From Candidatus Jettenia sp. AMX2 (GTDB lineage Bacteria > Planctomycetota > Brocadiia > Brocadiales > Brocadiaceae), in assembly GCA_030583665.1 (NCBI GenBank), contig CP129469.1:1116001-1180000 (forward strand): 64,000 nucleotides of DNA, given 5' to 3'. The notes under the pieces are model-generated. The model was not told the origin of the DNA. It worked only from the letters and a program-made list of their open reading frames with translations, and made no database searches. Positions 52,294-60,826 of the stretch are shown in pieces. Position 1 is the first letter of the stretch; each line of letters begins with the position of its first letter. Made by a program: the position numbers and the translations under genes.

Positions 52294-52391
52294 GTAGTCT
52301 TATGCCTCAGGCCTGAATCTTGCAGAGGCGCATATTTGCCGTAGACAATGTATTATTTTTGGTGTAAACGTATCAACGAGTGGGTTACTAT

Positions 52392-54125
52392 ATGAAAAAC
52401 GGGGAAATAATCAGGAAAGAACCTGGAGTGGGTAATCTTTTAGATTATGTGAAGATTTATAACGAATTTTCCTGGGAATATTTCAGGAAAGAGATTGGTA
52501 TTGACGATAACAGGGTAAATATTGCCTATGAGGCAATTGACAAACATGCCCAGAGCTGGAGAAAGAACAAAGTAGCATTGTATTGGGAAGGTGCTGACGG
52601 TACCCGCAAAAAATATACATTTATGGAAATGGAAAAACTTACCAACAAGTGTGCAAACATGCTTCGGAAGACCGGAGTGAAAAAAGGTGACCGTGTCTTT
52701 ATCTTTCTTCCCCGCTTGCCTGAACTCTATATTAGTATGATAGCGATTGCAAAGCTGGGAGCTATTGCCGGACCAATGTTTTCAGCCTTTGGACCGGATG
52801 CGGTGCGTGACCGTTTACAGAATAGCGAGGCCAGGGTATTAATTACCACGTCCGAATTGAAGGAACGTGTTGATGCAGTGTTGTGGGAATTGCCAAAGTT
52901 AGAACATATTGTCCTGGTGAATGGCGAAAAGGGGGATGAAGAGAATGGAGAAGGGACGCTCAGTTTTGAAACACTTATGGAAAACGCCTCTGATAGATTT
53001 GAAACAGAATGGATGAAGGCGGAAGACCCGCTTTACATTTTATATACCTCTGGCACTACAGGAAAACCTAAGGGCATAACGCATGTACATAATGATATGA
53101 TCTCCCATTATATTACAACAAAATGGGTGCTGGATCTGAGAGATGACGATATCTATTGGTGTACGGCGGATCCTGGTTGGGTGACAGGGACGGTATACGG
53201 GGCGTGGGGGCCATGGCTCAATGGCATTTCTTTATATGTTTTTGACGGCAGGTTTGAAGCTGCGAAATGGTATGAAATTATTCAAAATTACAGGATTAGC
53301 GTATGGTATACTGCTCCTACGGCTTTACGAATGCTCATGAAAGCAGGTGACAGTCTTGTAAAAGAATATGATTTAAGCAGCCTGAGATTTATTTTTAGTG
53401 TAGGTGAACCACTAAACCCTGAGGTTATTAGATGGGGTTTGAATGTTTACCGTTTACCTATTCACGATAACTGGTGGCAAACTGAAACGGGATCCATTAT
53501 GATTGCAAATTATCCGTGTTTACCAATAAAACCCGGTTCAATGGGCAAACCCTTTCCGGGTATTCATGCTGCTATTATTGACGGGAAGGGGAGTGAATTA
53601 CCTGCCGGACAGCATGGATTTCTGGCTTTGAAGCCCGGCTGGCCTTCCATGCTGCGAACTGTATGGGGTGACGAGAAACGGTTTAGAGAATATTTTGCTA
53701 TCAACGGATGGTATGCTACGGGTGACACAGCCTATAAGGACGAGGATGGTTATTTCTGGTTTGTAGGCAGGGCAGATGATGTAATTAATACATCGGGCCA
53801 TAGGGTAGGTCCATTTGAGGTAGAGAGCGCATTGCTGGAACACAGGGCTGTTGCGGAATCAGGTGTGATTGGAAAACCAGATACAGAACGAGGGGAAATT
53901 ATTAAGGCCTTTGTAGTACTTCGGGAAGGGTATAAACCTTCGAAAGAGATGGAAGAAGAATTGAAGATATTTATAAAGCATCGTTTGGCAGCTCATGCGT
54001 ATCCAAGAGAGATAGAGTTTTGTACTGACCTTCCCAGGACCCGGAGCGGCAAAATTATGCGCCGGCTGTTAAAAGCAAGGGATCTGGGGTTGCCAACAGG
54101 AGATATATCTACACTTGAAGATTAA
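52392..54125 (+). CDS. acsA: Acetyl-CoA synthetase (AMP-forming), AcsA-type
   Basis: 577 residues from the ATG at 52392, or 581 from a GTG at 52380. ANL-superfamily motifs are complete: LYTSGTTGKPKG (P-loop), DNWWQTETG, the hinge GWYATGDTAYKDEDGYF and the catalytic/acetylatable Lys in RTRSGKIMRRLL. The WWQTETG motif fits small acyl substrates such as acetate, possibly propionate. Anammox bacteria use short fatty acids as electron donors, consistent with this gene. The upstream neighbour is on the opposite strand and an FmdE-like gene follows after 115 bp. Confidence 0.93.
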   Translation: MKNGEIIRKEPGVGNLLDYVKIYNEFSWEYFRKEIGIDDNRVNIAYEAIDKHAQSWRKNKVALYWEGADGTRKKYTFMEMEKLTNKCANMLRKTGVKKGDRVFIFLPRLPELYISMIAIAKLGAIAGPMFSAFGPDAVRDRLQNSEARVLITTSELKERVDAVLWELPKLEHIVLVNGEKGDEENGEGTLSFETLMENASDRFETEWMKAEDPLYILYTSGTTGKPKGITHVHNDMISHYITTKWVLDLRDDDIYWCTADPGWVTGTVYGAWGPWLNGISLYVFDGRFEAAKWYEIIQNYRISVWYTAPTALRMLMKAGDSLVKEYDLSSLRFIFSVGEPLNPEVIRWGLNVYRLPIHDNWWQTETGSIMIANYPCLPIKPGSMGKPFPGIHAAIIDGKGSELPAGQHGFLALKPGWPSMLRTVWGDEKRFREYFAINGWYATGDTAYKDEDGYFWFVGRADDVINTSGHRVGPFEVESALLEHRAVAESGVIGKPDTERGEIIKAFVVLREGYKPSKEMEEELKIFIKHRLAAHAYPREIEFCTDLPRTRSGKIMRRLLKARDLGLPTGDISTLED

Positions 54126-54240
54126 TAAAAAAATAGTTTACTCTAAAGATATAAAGAATGCGAAGGGAAGCTTTAAAATGACAGAAAGAAGATATACTTC
54201 CAAATTATAAAATTTTTCATGTGAGGAGAAATGAAGGAAA

Positions 54241-54882
54241 ATGGAACAGACAAGGTTTAACAAGCCCTTTTTTAACGAGGTAGAGCCGATTAAAATTAAA
54301 GATCCTCTTGCGATAGCTCTGGGAGCAATGGACAAAAACGAACCTTTTGTTTTTACGTATACAGATGCCATAAAACTTGCAGGGCACTCATGCCCCGCAA
54401 TTTCCGGGGCATATAAATTAACACAAATAGCATTGAAAGCTCTCTATGGTAATGAAATACCGGTACGTGGCCAAATCAGGGTAACATGTAAGGGAGGGGT
54501 TGATTATAGGGTAAACGGTCCTATTTCGCAAATTCTTACATTAATTACCGGTGCATCAGGGGAAAGCGGTTTTAAAGGACTTGGTGGGGGACGATATAAC
54601 AGGCAAAAATTACTGTCTTTTGATGAGAAACAGGAGGCAGACGAAGATGCTGTATGTACCGTAATATTTGAAAGGATGGATACCAAAAAGAAGATAGAAA
54701 TTAGTTACAGCAATTACATGCTTCCCGCCGACCCTAAAATGGGGGAATTGATGCCATTGGCAGTAACAGGGAAGGGATCCGATGAAGAAGCGAAAAAGTT
54801 TGGTGAATTGTGGCATGATAGAATCAAGACTATACTGTTGAATCCTCCTGATGAAATGTTTGTAATAAGAGAGCTGAGCTAA
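54241..54882 (+). CDS. FmdE-like protein
   Basis: 213 residues. The segment KLAGHSCPAISGAYKLTQIA matches the GHxCPGxxxG start of the FmdE family (formylmethanofuran dehydrogenase subunit E-like), where His and Cys can bind zinc. A later glycine-rich stretch (ITGASGESGFKGLGGGRYNR) is unusual. It lacks the C-terminal zinc ribbon of longer FmdE proteins. Other formylmethanofuran genes are absent, so a metal-binding accessory role, perhaps with molybdenum or tungsten enzymes, is only a guess. A ribosome site GAGGAGAAATG lies upstream. Confidence 0.65.
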   Translation: MEQTRFNKPFFNEVEPIKIKDPLAIALGAMDKNEPFVFTYTDAIKLAGHSCPAISGAYKLTQIALKALYGNEIPVRGQIRVTCKGGVDYRVNGPISQILTLITGASGESGFKGLGGGRYNRQKLLSFDEKQEADEDAVCTVIFERMDTKKKIEISYSNYMLPADPKMGELMPLAVTGKGSDEEAKKFGELWHDRIKTILLNPPDEMFVIRELS

Positions 54883-54945
54883 TGAAGATAATTGTACAAA
54901 ACCCGTTCTGCAAGTACTAACCCGAAAGAGAAATAATTATCTGAC

Positions 54946-54973
54946 TTGACGAAAGAATTTTAAAATGTATAAT
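54946..54973 (+). promoter_or_regulatory. Strong sigma-70-type promoter for the small secreted protein
   Basis: TTGACG (five of six), 16-bp spacer, perfect TATAAT. The predicted start is near 54980, giving a leader of about 155 nt that includes a small ORF. Confidence 0.7.
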
Positions 54974-55023
54974 TGCAGATATTTATTTTTAAAGAATATA
55001 AAAATTATGGCGAAAGGGGGAGG

Positions 55024-55098
55024 ATGAAAGGAAAACAAAGAGAATACCTTCAGGCTACGTATAATAAAAAATTTTACTGTTATGACCACAAGGAATAA
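55024..55098 (+). CDS. Candidate 24-residue leader peptide
   Basis: An ORF of 24 codons (starts MKGKQREYLQ, ends FYCYDHKE, stop TAA) located inside the leader of the small secreted protein mRNA. It is preceded by a strong AAAGGGGGAGG at 55013-55023, which directly abuts its ATG and is therefore better spaced for a slightly later start than ideal; AAAGG also occurs just inside the frame. Tyr- and Lys-rich. The stop is 36 bp before the main ATG. It could act as a translation-coupled leader or be fortuitous. Confidence 0.35.
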   Translation: MKGKQREYLQATYNKKFYCYDHKE

Positions 55099-55134
55099 AT
55101 GAACTAAAAAGATAGGAAAGGAGGATGTACAAGT

Positions 55135-55479
55135 ATGTTTAAGAAGATATTTGCAGGGATGATGGGTGTAGCATTGGTAACAGGAATGGGTGTTGCGGCA
55201 GTTCAGGCTTATACAATTAAACCTGCAAAATTATGGATCACGGCAATTGCCCTCGGCTCACCAATTGAAGAGGCAGAGATTAAAGTTGGAGATGAAACCT
55301 GCTTAACTGGCAGAAATGGTACCTGTGTGTTCGATTTAAGACCGGGAACGTATGAAATTTCAGTTCACGAACACGGTGGTGCAAGCGCTCATACGAAAGT
55401 CACTCTCCAGGAAAGAGATATTCGATTTATATCATTAGACCTGGGAGCCAGTGCGCTTCATCCTGCTGGCCATCATTAA
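55135..55479 (+). CDS. Small secreted Ig-like/carboxypeptidase-regulatory-like protein
   Basis: 114 residues with a signal peptide (GMMGVALVTGMGVAAVQA). The mature part of about 88 residues looks like a single beta-sandwich of the carboxypeptidase-regulatory/PEGA kind (SPIEEAEIKVGDETCLTGRN, RPGTYEISVHEHGG). Two Cys (TCLTGRNGTC) could form a disulfide, and several His cluster at the C-terminus (LHPAGHH). AAAGGAGG precedes the ATG. It has its own strong promoter and terminator, so it is probably an abundant monocistronic product. Function unknown; possibly a metal- or partner-binding envelope protein. Confidence 0.8.
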   Translation: MFKKIFAGMMGVALVTGMGVAAVQAYTIKPAKLWITAIALGSPIEEAEIKVGDETCLTGRNGTCVFDLRPGTYEISVHEHGGASAHTKVTLQERDIRFISLDLGASALHPAGHH

Positions 55480-55518
55480 TCTTGCAGGGTATTAATAATT
55501 TTAAACAATATAATTGCT

Positions 55519-55556
55519 TAAAGGCAGTTGTTATGGTGTAAAACAACTGCCTTTTT
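55519..55556 (+). terminator. Rho-independent terminator
   Basis: A 12-bp perfect stem (AAGGCAGTTGTT / AACAACTGCCTT) with a 9-nt loop and a T-run, 40 bp after the small secreted protein gene. Its presence shows that an in-frame TTG at 55514 is not the start of the following UspA gene. Confidence 0.92.
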
Positions 55557-55564
55557 CATTAATT

Positions 55565-56008
55565 ATGATAACGATAAAAAAAATACTATGCCCGGTGGAT
55601 TTCTCGGTTTGTTCTGCTTATGCGTTAAACTACGCAATTGACTTTTCAATGAAAGAACAAGCATTATTGTATTTACTCTATGTGGTAGAAATGCATGCAG
55701 ATGATACGGGTTTTATCATTAAACAAACAGATATATCAGAGAACAGCAATAAAACAGCTACTATTAAAGCACGACTTATGAATTTAGTGCCCGGTAAAAT
55801 ACGGTCAGCTATTAATTTAGAAACAATGGTAGTTCAGGGTATTCCCTTTATCGAAATAATAAAAGTTGCCAGAAATCATCAGGTGGACCTTATCGTATTG
55901 GGAACTCATGGAAGGACAGGGTTAAGACACATATTAATTGGTAGTGTTGCGGAAAGAGTAATACAAAAAGCCCCTTGTCCTGTACTAAGTATAAAACTTC
56001 CGGAGTAA
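55565..56008 (+). CDS. Universal stress protein (UspA family)
   Basis: 147 residues from the ATG at 55565, just past the terminator. Single USP domain with KKILCPVDFSVCSAYAL at the start and the ATP-binding signature GTHGRTGLRHILIGSVAERVI near the end (G-2x-G-9x-G-S form), so it probably binds ATP. A cytoplasmic stress-response protein of unspecified target. A 267-bp AT-rich spacer without visible gene follows. Confidence 0.92.
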   Translation: MITIKKILCPVDFSVCSAYALNYAIDFSMKEQALLYLLYVVEMHADDTGFIIKQTDISENSNKTATIKARLMNLVPGKIRSAINLETMVVQGIPFIEIIKVARNHQVDLIVLGTHGRTGLRHILIGSVAERVIQKAPCPVLSIKLPE

Positions 56009-56275
56009 ACAGTTTCGATACGATACATATCTCAATTCTTCACATACCGCCTCAATACTGGTTGATTATGACCAGAACTATTACCTTTCAAGATACCTTC
56101 TTTTCCAAATAAATAAATTATATTTTTTACAGCATTTTCCTATATACAAATTATTTATATACTTGTGTAAATAGTAATTGTCAAATCCATTGAAAGAGTT
56201 CTTGCGGTATGCTAATTGCTAATTTTTAAACAGGTATGTATGGATCAGAATTATCAATATAATTGGTAAAAAGAT

Positions 56276-56653
56276 ATGTCTATAATGAGAAAAATATGTA
56301 AAGTGGAGGGTGCGTCTGATCAGATTATTGATATGGTAACAGACCCAGTGGTAGTATTTGATACGGAATTTAAAGTAATAAGGATAAATAAAGCGGCAAG
56401 GAAATTTTTTACAGGCCGTCCGATTGGGAAAAAGTGTTTTTTATTGAAGCACGAGTTTGTGATGGCATGTAAAGATTGCCCTATATGGCAGACATTAAAA
56501 ACAGGTGCAACGATGACCAGCGAGATTTTAAATTCGAAGACAAATAATCCCATTCTCTTAAAGACATATCCGATATATTCCCGGAAAAAGATACAGGGTG
56601 TTATATTAATTGGAAGAGAGAGCCAGGATGTACCTGCAAAATGGAGAAGATAA
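56276..56653 (+). CDS. Single PAS-domain protein with a Cys cluster
   Basis: 125 residues forming one PAS domain (ITDPVVVFDTEFKVIRINKAA-like start). The segment GKKC...ACKDCPIWQTL carries three cysteines in the same pattern as the PAS domain of the kinase at 33376 (GKSC...CPGTENCTILQAL). No output domain. It may sense a ligand or redox state and act through a partner. Its end overlaps the start of the lipoprotein gene (56628) by 26 bp. Confidence 0.75.
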   Translation: MSIMRKICKVEGASDQIIDMVTDPVVVFDTEFKVIRINKAARKFFTGRPIGKKCFLLKHEFVMACKDCPIWQTLKTGATMTSEILNSKTNNPILLKTYPIYSRKKIQGVILIGRESQDVPAKWRR

Positions 56654-57377
56654 AACAGGAAAGCTTTTATTCCAGACCGTTTATGTGTTTTTCGGGAAAT
56701 ATATACTTATTTCTTTTTTTGTCTTCATTTTAGCAGGATGTTTGAGCGGGCAAAGGCCTCCGGTAAGAATTTCTCCGGAACTTGATAAAAGGATATATCA
56801 GATACCACCTTTGCCTGTTACGGTTGGCTTGTATATTGAGCCTGAATTACATGATTTTGTCCAGAAAGTACCTTTGAAACGGTACGACCCTGCTACGCCA
56901 TATTACGTTTTCCCTGATTTTGTCTTTCCGGTTGGAGAATCCCTCGCTTCCAGGATTAAAGATATGTCGAAAATACTATTTCATAAGGTAATCCAGATAG
57001 ACAATCCGCAGGATAAGGAATATTTGAAAAGAGAAGCTTTAGATGGGATTTTATCCATCGGTTTAAAGAACTCAGATATTGATATTTATATTGATATATC
57101 AGTGTGGAGGGCTATCGGGAGACATAACCTCTCAATTATAGCTTCATTTTCTGACCCTCATTTGAATGAAATATGGAAATCGGAAATCGCAGTGGAGGGG
57201 AAAGGGTTTGATTTTGCAACGAGTAAGGTTGAGCGAGAATGGTGGGCTACTACAGGACCCAACTTTGCACCGGCTGTAGATGACGCCATCCAGAAACTTG
57301 TGTATGAACTTGCCCAAAGTATTGTTGCATCGATAGAGATTTCTGATTATGTTTATAAAAGAAATGTCTTTGATTAG
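56628..57377 (+). CDS. Putative outer-membrane lipoprotein, function unknown
   Basis: 249 residues from the ATG at 56628 (GAGCCAGG upstream). The hydrophobic segment ends in the lipobox FILAGC, with Cys near residue 39. The mature part resembles proteins annotated as DUF-type lipoproteins of the envelope (YIEPELHDFVQKVPLKRYDP), with an alternating beta/alpha look and a C-terminal helix. It overlaps the PAS gene and converges on the parvulin gene with a 4-bp stop overlap. No assignment beyond lipoprotein. Confidence 0.75.
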   Translation: MYLQNGEDKTGKLLFQTVYVFFGKYILISFFVFILAGCLSGQRPPVRISPELDKRIYQIPPLPVTVGLYIEPELHDFVQKVPLKRYDPATPYYVFPDFVFPVGESLASRIKDMSKILFHKVIQIDNPQDKEYLKREALDGILSIGLKNSDIDIYIDISVWRAIGRHNLSIIASFSDPHLNEIWKSEIAVEGKGFDFATSKVEREWWATTGPNFAPAVDDAIQKLVYELAQSIVASIEISDYVYKRNVFD

Positions 57378-58276
57378 TATATGATAATGTGAGCTTCTTT
57401 CCGGAGACGGTCAATAAGATTCATAATTTCTGTATCCAACACTTCAGAACGCACCCTCTCCTTGACATCTCTAAACCGGATATTCGTACCATCCTTTCTT
57501 TCTGTAACTTTGATAAAATGGTATCCATATTCCGTTCGAATTGGACCACCTACCTGGTTTATCCGCAAAGAAAATGCCATATCTAAAAATGATTTGGCCA
57601 GCGTGCCTTTTCTCTGAATGAATCCCAAATCCCCATTTATAAGTGCTGAAGGGCAATTAGAGTATTTTTTTGCAATTTCCTCAAATGCATTTCCCTCATG
57701 TATCTCCTTTTTAATATCCCCGAGCAGATCCAATGCCCGGGAAAATTCCTCATCTGTTTTCATGTTTCTTGTGTCAATAAGTATATGACTGACCCTTACC
57801 GATTCACCATTAAAGAGATTTTTGTTTTTCACAAAAAAAACTTCTAACATTTTGTCGTCGAGTTTATCAGCAAAATACATTTTGAGGGCAATAGAATGCT
57901 TTATGCTCTTTTTAAATTCACTGAGATTAGAACCTATAGAATCGAGAACTTGTTCCAGCGACAAAATACCTTTTATATTTTTCTTAATCTGAGCGATTTC
58001 TTGTTCAACTGCCGTTTGTGAAACGACTATGCCTTGTTTGTCTATGAATTCTTCAAGCAGTATATCGGTAATTAAATGATCGATAATTTCCTGTTTGATT
58101 TCATAAAGTGTTTCGGGGTCGGCATCATGAAAACTTTTAAGCCTGCTTACTACATCGTCTTGTTTTATCGGTTTACCATTCACAGATGCTATAACATCAT
58201 AGTGACGGGCCTCCTCGGAAAATGCGATATTTTGAAATAAAACCAGGCATACTACAAATATACTCAGTATTTTCAT
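57374..58276 (-). CDS. Exported parvulin-type peptidyl-prolyl isomerase (SurA/PrsA-like)
   Basis: 300 residues. Signal peptide (ILSIFVVCLVLFQNIAFSEE), an N-terminal chaperone-like helical region (VIASVNGKPIKQDDVVSRL) and a parvulin domain at about 160-265 (RVSHILIDTRN, NGDLGFIQRKGTLAKSFLDMAFSL, YGYHFIKVTERK). It helps fold exported proteins. It lies 52 bp downstream of the TPR lipoprotein gene on the same strand, so they probably form an operon of envelope proteins. Confidence 0.92.
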   Translation of the reverse strand: MKILSIFVVCLVLFQNIAFSEEARHYDVIASVNGKPIKQDDVVSRLKSFHDADPETLYEIKQEIIDHLITDILLEEFIDKQGIVVSQTAVEQEIAQIKKNIKGILSLEQVLDSIGSNLSEFKKSIKHSIALKMYFADKLDDKMLEVFFVKNKNLFNGESVRVSHILIDTRNMKTDEEFSRALDLLGDIKKEIHEGNAFEEIAKKYSNCPSALINGDLGFIQRKGTLAKSFLDMAFSLRINQVGGPIRTEYGYHFIKVTERKDGTNIRFRDVKERVRSEVLDTEIMNLIDRLRKEAHIIIY

Positions 58277-58328
58277 GGCATTCCTAATGAATCTCCATAG
58301 AGTAATGCAAAATATTGCTACTAAATTA

Positions 58329-60074
58329 TTATTTTACCAAGAGAGATGCTTGTTCGTTTTCATTCTCCAGGACTGTGGGATGTTGAGAGGACTCCAACAT
58401 TTTAATGATGGCGAATTCTGACTCAGCTTCAATATCCATACCTTTTTCTTTATAGATGAATCCTAGATTCCTACGCGCATCAACATCCTCTGTATTGATC
58501 TCCAATACTTTTTTGTAAGCCTCGATTGCTTCTTCCTGCATGCCAGTGAGCTGATAAACAAGTCCAAGATTGTAATAGGTATTTGCATAATACGGATCCG
58601 CTTCTAATGCCTTTTCCCATTGAAGAATGGCAGCTTTATACATATGTTTCTTTATATAGGCATACCCTAACCGGTTGTATATCTCTGTAAGGCCAGGATA
58701 AATTTCAGTAATTTTTTCCCATATGGAAATGGCTTTATCTGATAGCCCCTTTTTTTCGTAAGTGTTAGCAAGGTTTGTTAGTGCATCATAATCTGCCGGA
58801 TTGATCCCGATAACCTTATTCCATAACGCAATAGCCTCATCCAGATTTCCTTTATTATAGTATGCTATTCCCAGATTAAAATAGGCATCGGTATTTTGAC
58901 TGTCCAGCTCTATTGTCCTCTTCCATGCAGCAATAGATTTTATATGGTTTTCCTTCATGGCATTGAGTTCAGCATAATGATAATATGCCTCTCCATAATT
59001 TGGATTGATAGTAATGGCTTTCTCATATTCCGATAGTGCTTGTTCCAGCATATTGTTTTTTGTATAAATCCCACCTAAAACAAAATGCGCTTTAGCGATT
59101 TTTGGGTTAAGGCTAAGTGCTTGTTCGAGTGCAGTCACAGCATCTTTCAGGAGGTTTTGCTTGCTATAGACGACTCCAAGATTAAAATATGCTTCTGCAA
59201 AGTAGGGATCCAGTTCCAGCGCTTTTTTCAATGCGTCTGCAGCACCTTGGAAATCATGTATTTCATAGAAGGCAATCCCCAGATTATTATAAGCCTCTAA
59301 ATAGCCATTGTTTAAACGAATAGCTGTTTTATATTCTCTGATGGATTCCTCAATAGCGCCTTTTTTCTGGTAGATAAGGCCAAGATAGTTATGGGCTTCC
59401 TCATCCATGGGATTTAATTGAAGTGCCTTTTTAAATTCATTGGCAGAGGTCTCATAAATTCCTTTGGTGTAATAAATTAATCCCAGCGTAAAATGTGTAT
59501 TCGCTTTGTCCGGTTTGATCTCATTTGATTTTTCCAGATGATTAAGGGCTTTATCAAGCATATTTTTTTTATAATAAAGCACACCTGCAGTATAATGTAT
59601 ATCAGCAGAAGCCGGATTTAGTTCAAGGCTTGTTTTCAATGCAGAAAGAGCATCCGGAAGCATATTTTTGAGTTTGTATGCCATGCCGAGGTCGTGGTAG
59701 GCATCTGCTTTTTCTTTCGTTTGTACTGGTTGATAGTAAGAAATGGCCGCAAGTATCTCTGCAATTGCTTCATCTGGTTTGTTGTTTTCAAGAAACACCT
59801 TACCAAAGTAGTGATGCAATTCTGCATCTTTTGGTAACCCCTGAGAGGCCAGTTTCAGTTCCTCGAATGCTTCTTCTGTCATACCTTTTTCAGCATATGA
59901 AATCCCAAGTTTCTTGTGTTCTTCCGGTGTGTATCTGTTTGTAATCCTGTTGGTAAATGAATTCAGAGATCCTCTTTTTGTTTTATCTTCGCCTGGTGAA
60001 TAATACGGTGTTCTGCAAGCGATCGGGGCAGCAATGAATAACAGAAATATCCAGAACAGTTTTGTTCTATTCAT
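58329..60074 (-). CDS. TPR-repeat lipoprotein (15 TPRs)
   Basis: 581 residues. The N-terminus FIAAPIAC is a plausible lipobox. From about residue 52 there are 15 consecutive 34-residue TPR units (for example AEAYFNLGVVYSKQNLLKDA), with only the second unit longer, ending shortly before the C-terminus. The repeats form a superhelical scaffold for protein binding. Co-oriented with the parvulin, suggesting a role in envelope protein assembly or secretion. No enzymatic domain is present. Confidence 0.9.
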   Translation of the reverse strand: MNRTKLFWIFLLFIAAPIACRTPYYSPGEDKTKRGSLNSFTNRITNRYTPEEHKKLGISYAEKGMTEEAFEELKLASQGLPKDAELHHYFGKVFLENNKPDEAIAEILAAISYYQPVQTKEKADAYHDLGMAYKLKNMLPDALSALKTSLELNPASADIHYTAGVLYYKKNMLDKALNHLEKSNEIKPDKANTHFTLGLIYYTKGIYETSANEFKKALQLNPMDEEAHNYLGLIYQKKGAIEESIREYKTAIRLNNGYLEAYNNLGIAFYEIHDFQGAADALKKALELDPYFAEAYFNLGVVYSKQNLLKDAVTALEQALSLNPKIAKAHFVLGGIYTKNNMLEQALSEYEKAITINPNYGEAYYHYAELNAMKENHIKSIAAWKRTIELDSQNTDAYFNLGIAYYNKGNLDEAIALWNKVIGINPADYDALTNLANTYEKKGLSDKAISIWEKITEIYPGLTEIYNRLGYAYIKKHMYKAAILQWEKALEADPYYANTYYNLGLVYQLTGMQEEAIEAYKKVLEINTEDVDARRNLGFIYKEKGMDIEAESEFAIIKMLESSQHPTVLENENEQASLLVK

Positions 60075-60161
60075 ACAAAATAACTATTGTGAATGAAAAA
60101 TTTCCCTATGGTAATGGATAAAATAAATGAGATTTCCTGTTCCGCACAGAATGACTTTGCG

Positions 60162-60188
60162 GTCATGCTGAACGGAGTGAAGCATCTC
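60162..60188. repeat. Short dispersed-type repeat (ATGCTGAAC...AGCAT)
   Basis: A 27-bp imperfect palindrome beginning GTCATGCTGAACGGAGTGAA and ending GCATCTC. I recognise this type of sequence as a widespread intergenic repeat in several bacterial phyla. Single copy in this window. Confidence 0.45.
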
Positions 60189-60418
60189 AACTTTGAAGAA
60201 TTTGTAATTCCTGAACATTAAATCTAACAAAGTACCAGCTTCATGTCAATATGGTTATTATTCCAAAATACTCTGTAGTTTTTTGAAAAATCAGGGGAAA
60301 GAGAAAAAATAATCGCTGTCAGGGGCGATCTGTTCGTCGTACAATAAAATTCAGGAGAGGTAAATAGCTATTGAATGTGTTTATGGCATGTTGTAAAATT
60401 ACAAATTATAGCATTATT

Positions 60419-60456
60419 TAAATTTATTGCATAGGAATTTTCATTTTAATGAAGCG
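60419..60456. repeat. 38-bp dispersed repeat, copy B
   Basis: Partner of 6813-6850 in the same orientation, 34 of 38 matches. Confidence 0.65.
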
Positions 60457-60532
60457 GGTTTGCGGGGAGGTGTTGTTATAAGGTTGGTGATGGTAATATG
60501 ATACGATAGTGTTTGTCCCAGTTCATGATCAG

Positions 60533-60565
60533 AACACTGTCAGGGTTGAGAACCCTGACAGTGTT
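60533..60565. repeat. Perfect 15-bp inverted repeat
   Basis: AACACTGTCAGGGTT and its exact complement separated by GAG. It could form a very stable hairpin in RNA or a cruciform. No T-run, so not a classic terminator; it resembles a REP-type palindrome. Confidence 0.8.
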
Positions 60566-60639
60566 AATTTCCATTCGACCCTACGTGTAGCTACAAACAA
60601 AGTCGCCGAAGGTCTAATTTATGGGTAAATATGAGGTAA

Positions 60640-60769
60640 CCCCGATGGGGTGGTATAAAACAACGATAATTCCGAAGGGATAGTATGAAGAATCTGTATT
60701 CTCTGTTACCCCTTCGGGGTTTAACCTATGTTTTGTATCTTTTACTATAATCATAACATCCCTTCGGGA
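60640..60769. repeat. Cluster of four small palindromes
   Basis: CCCCGATGGGG (60640-60650), TCCGAAGGGA (60671-60680), CCCCTTCGGGG (60709-60719) and TCCCTTCGGGA (60759-60769). The first and third, and the second and fourth, are inverted relatives including flanking bases, giving a BIME-like arrangement. Confidence 0.75.
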
Positions 60770-60826
60770 TTAAAAAAGTGGCAACTTATCAAATCCCACC
60801 CTAACTTGAGGATAAAGAAATCATTT

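Larger units (their letters stand above)
60075..60826. other. Repeat-rich divergent spacer
   Basis: 752 bp between the TPR lipoprotein gene (minus) and leuA (plus). It contains at least four kinds of short palindromic or dispersed sequence, described separately, and no supported gene. The long in-frame extension of leuA back to 60728 runs through these palindromes and is unlikely to be coding. Confidence 0.6.

Noticed and set aside
55514-55564. UspA start at a TTG 17 codons upstream.
   Set aside because: The segment is occupied by a strong rho-independent terminator.
60728-60826. N-terminal extension of leuA by 33 residues.
   Set aside because: The extension runs through the intergenic palindrome cluster, while the ATG at 60827 starts exactly at the conserved LeuA N-terminus and has a ribosome site.
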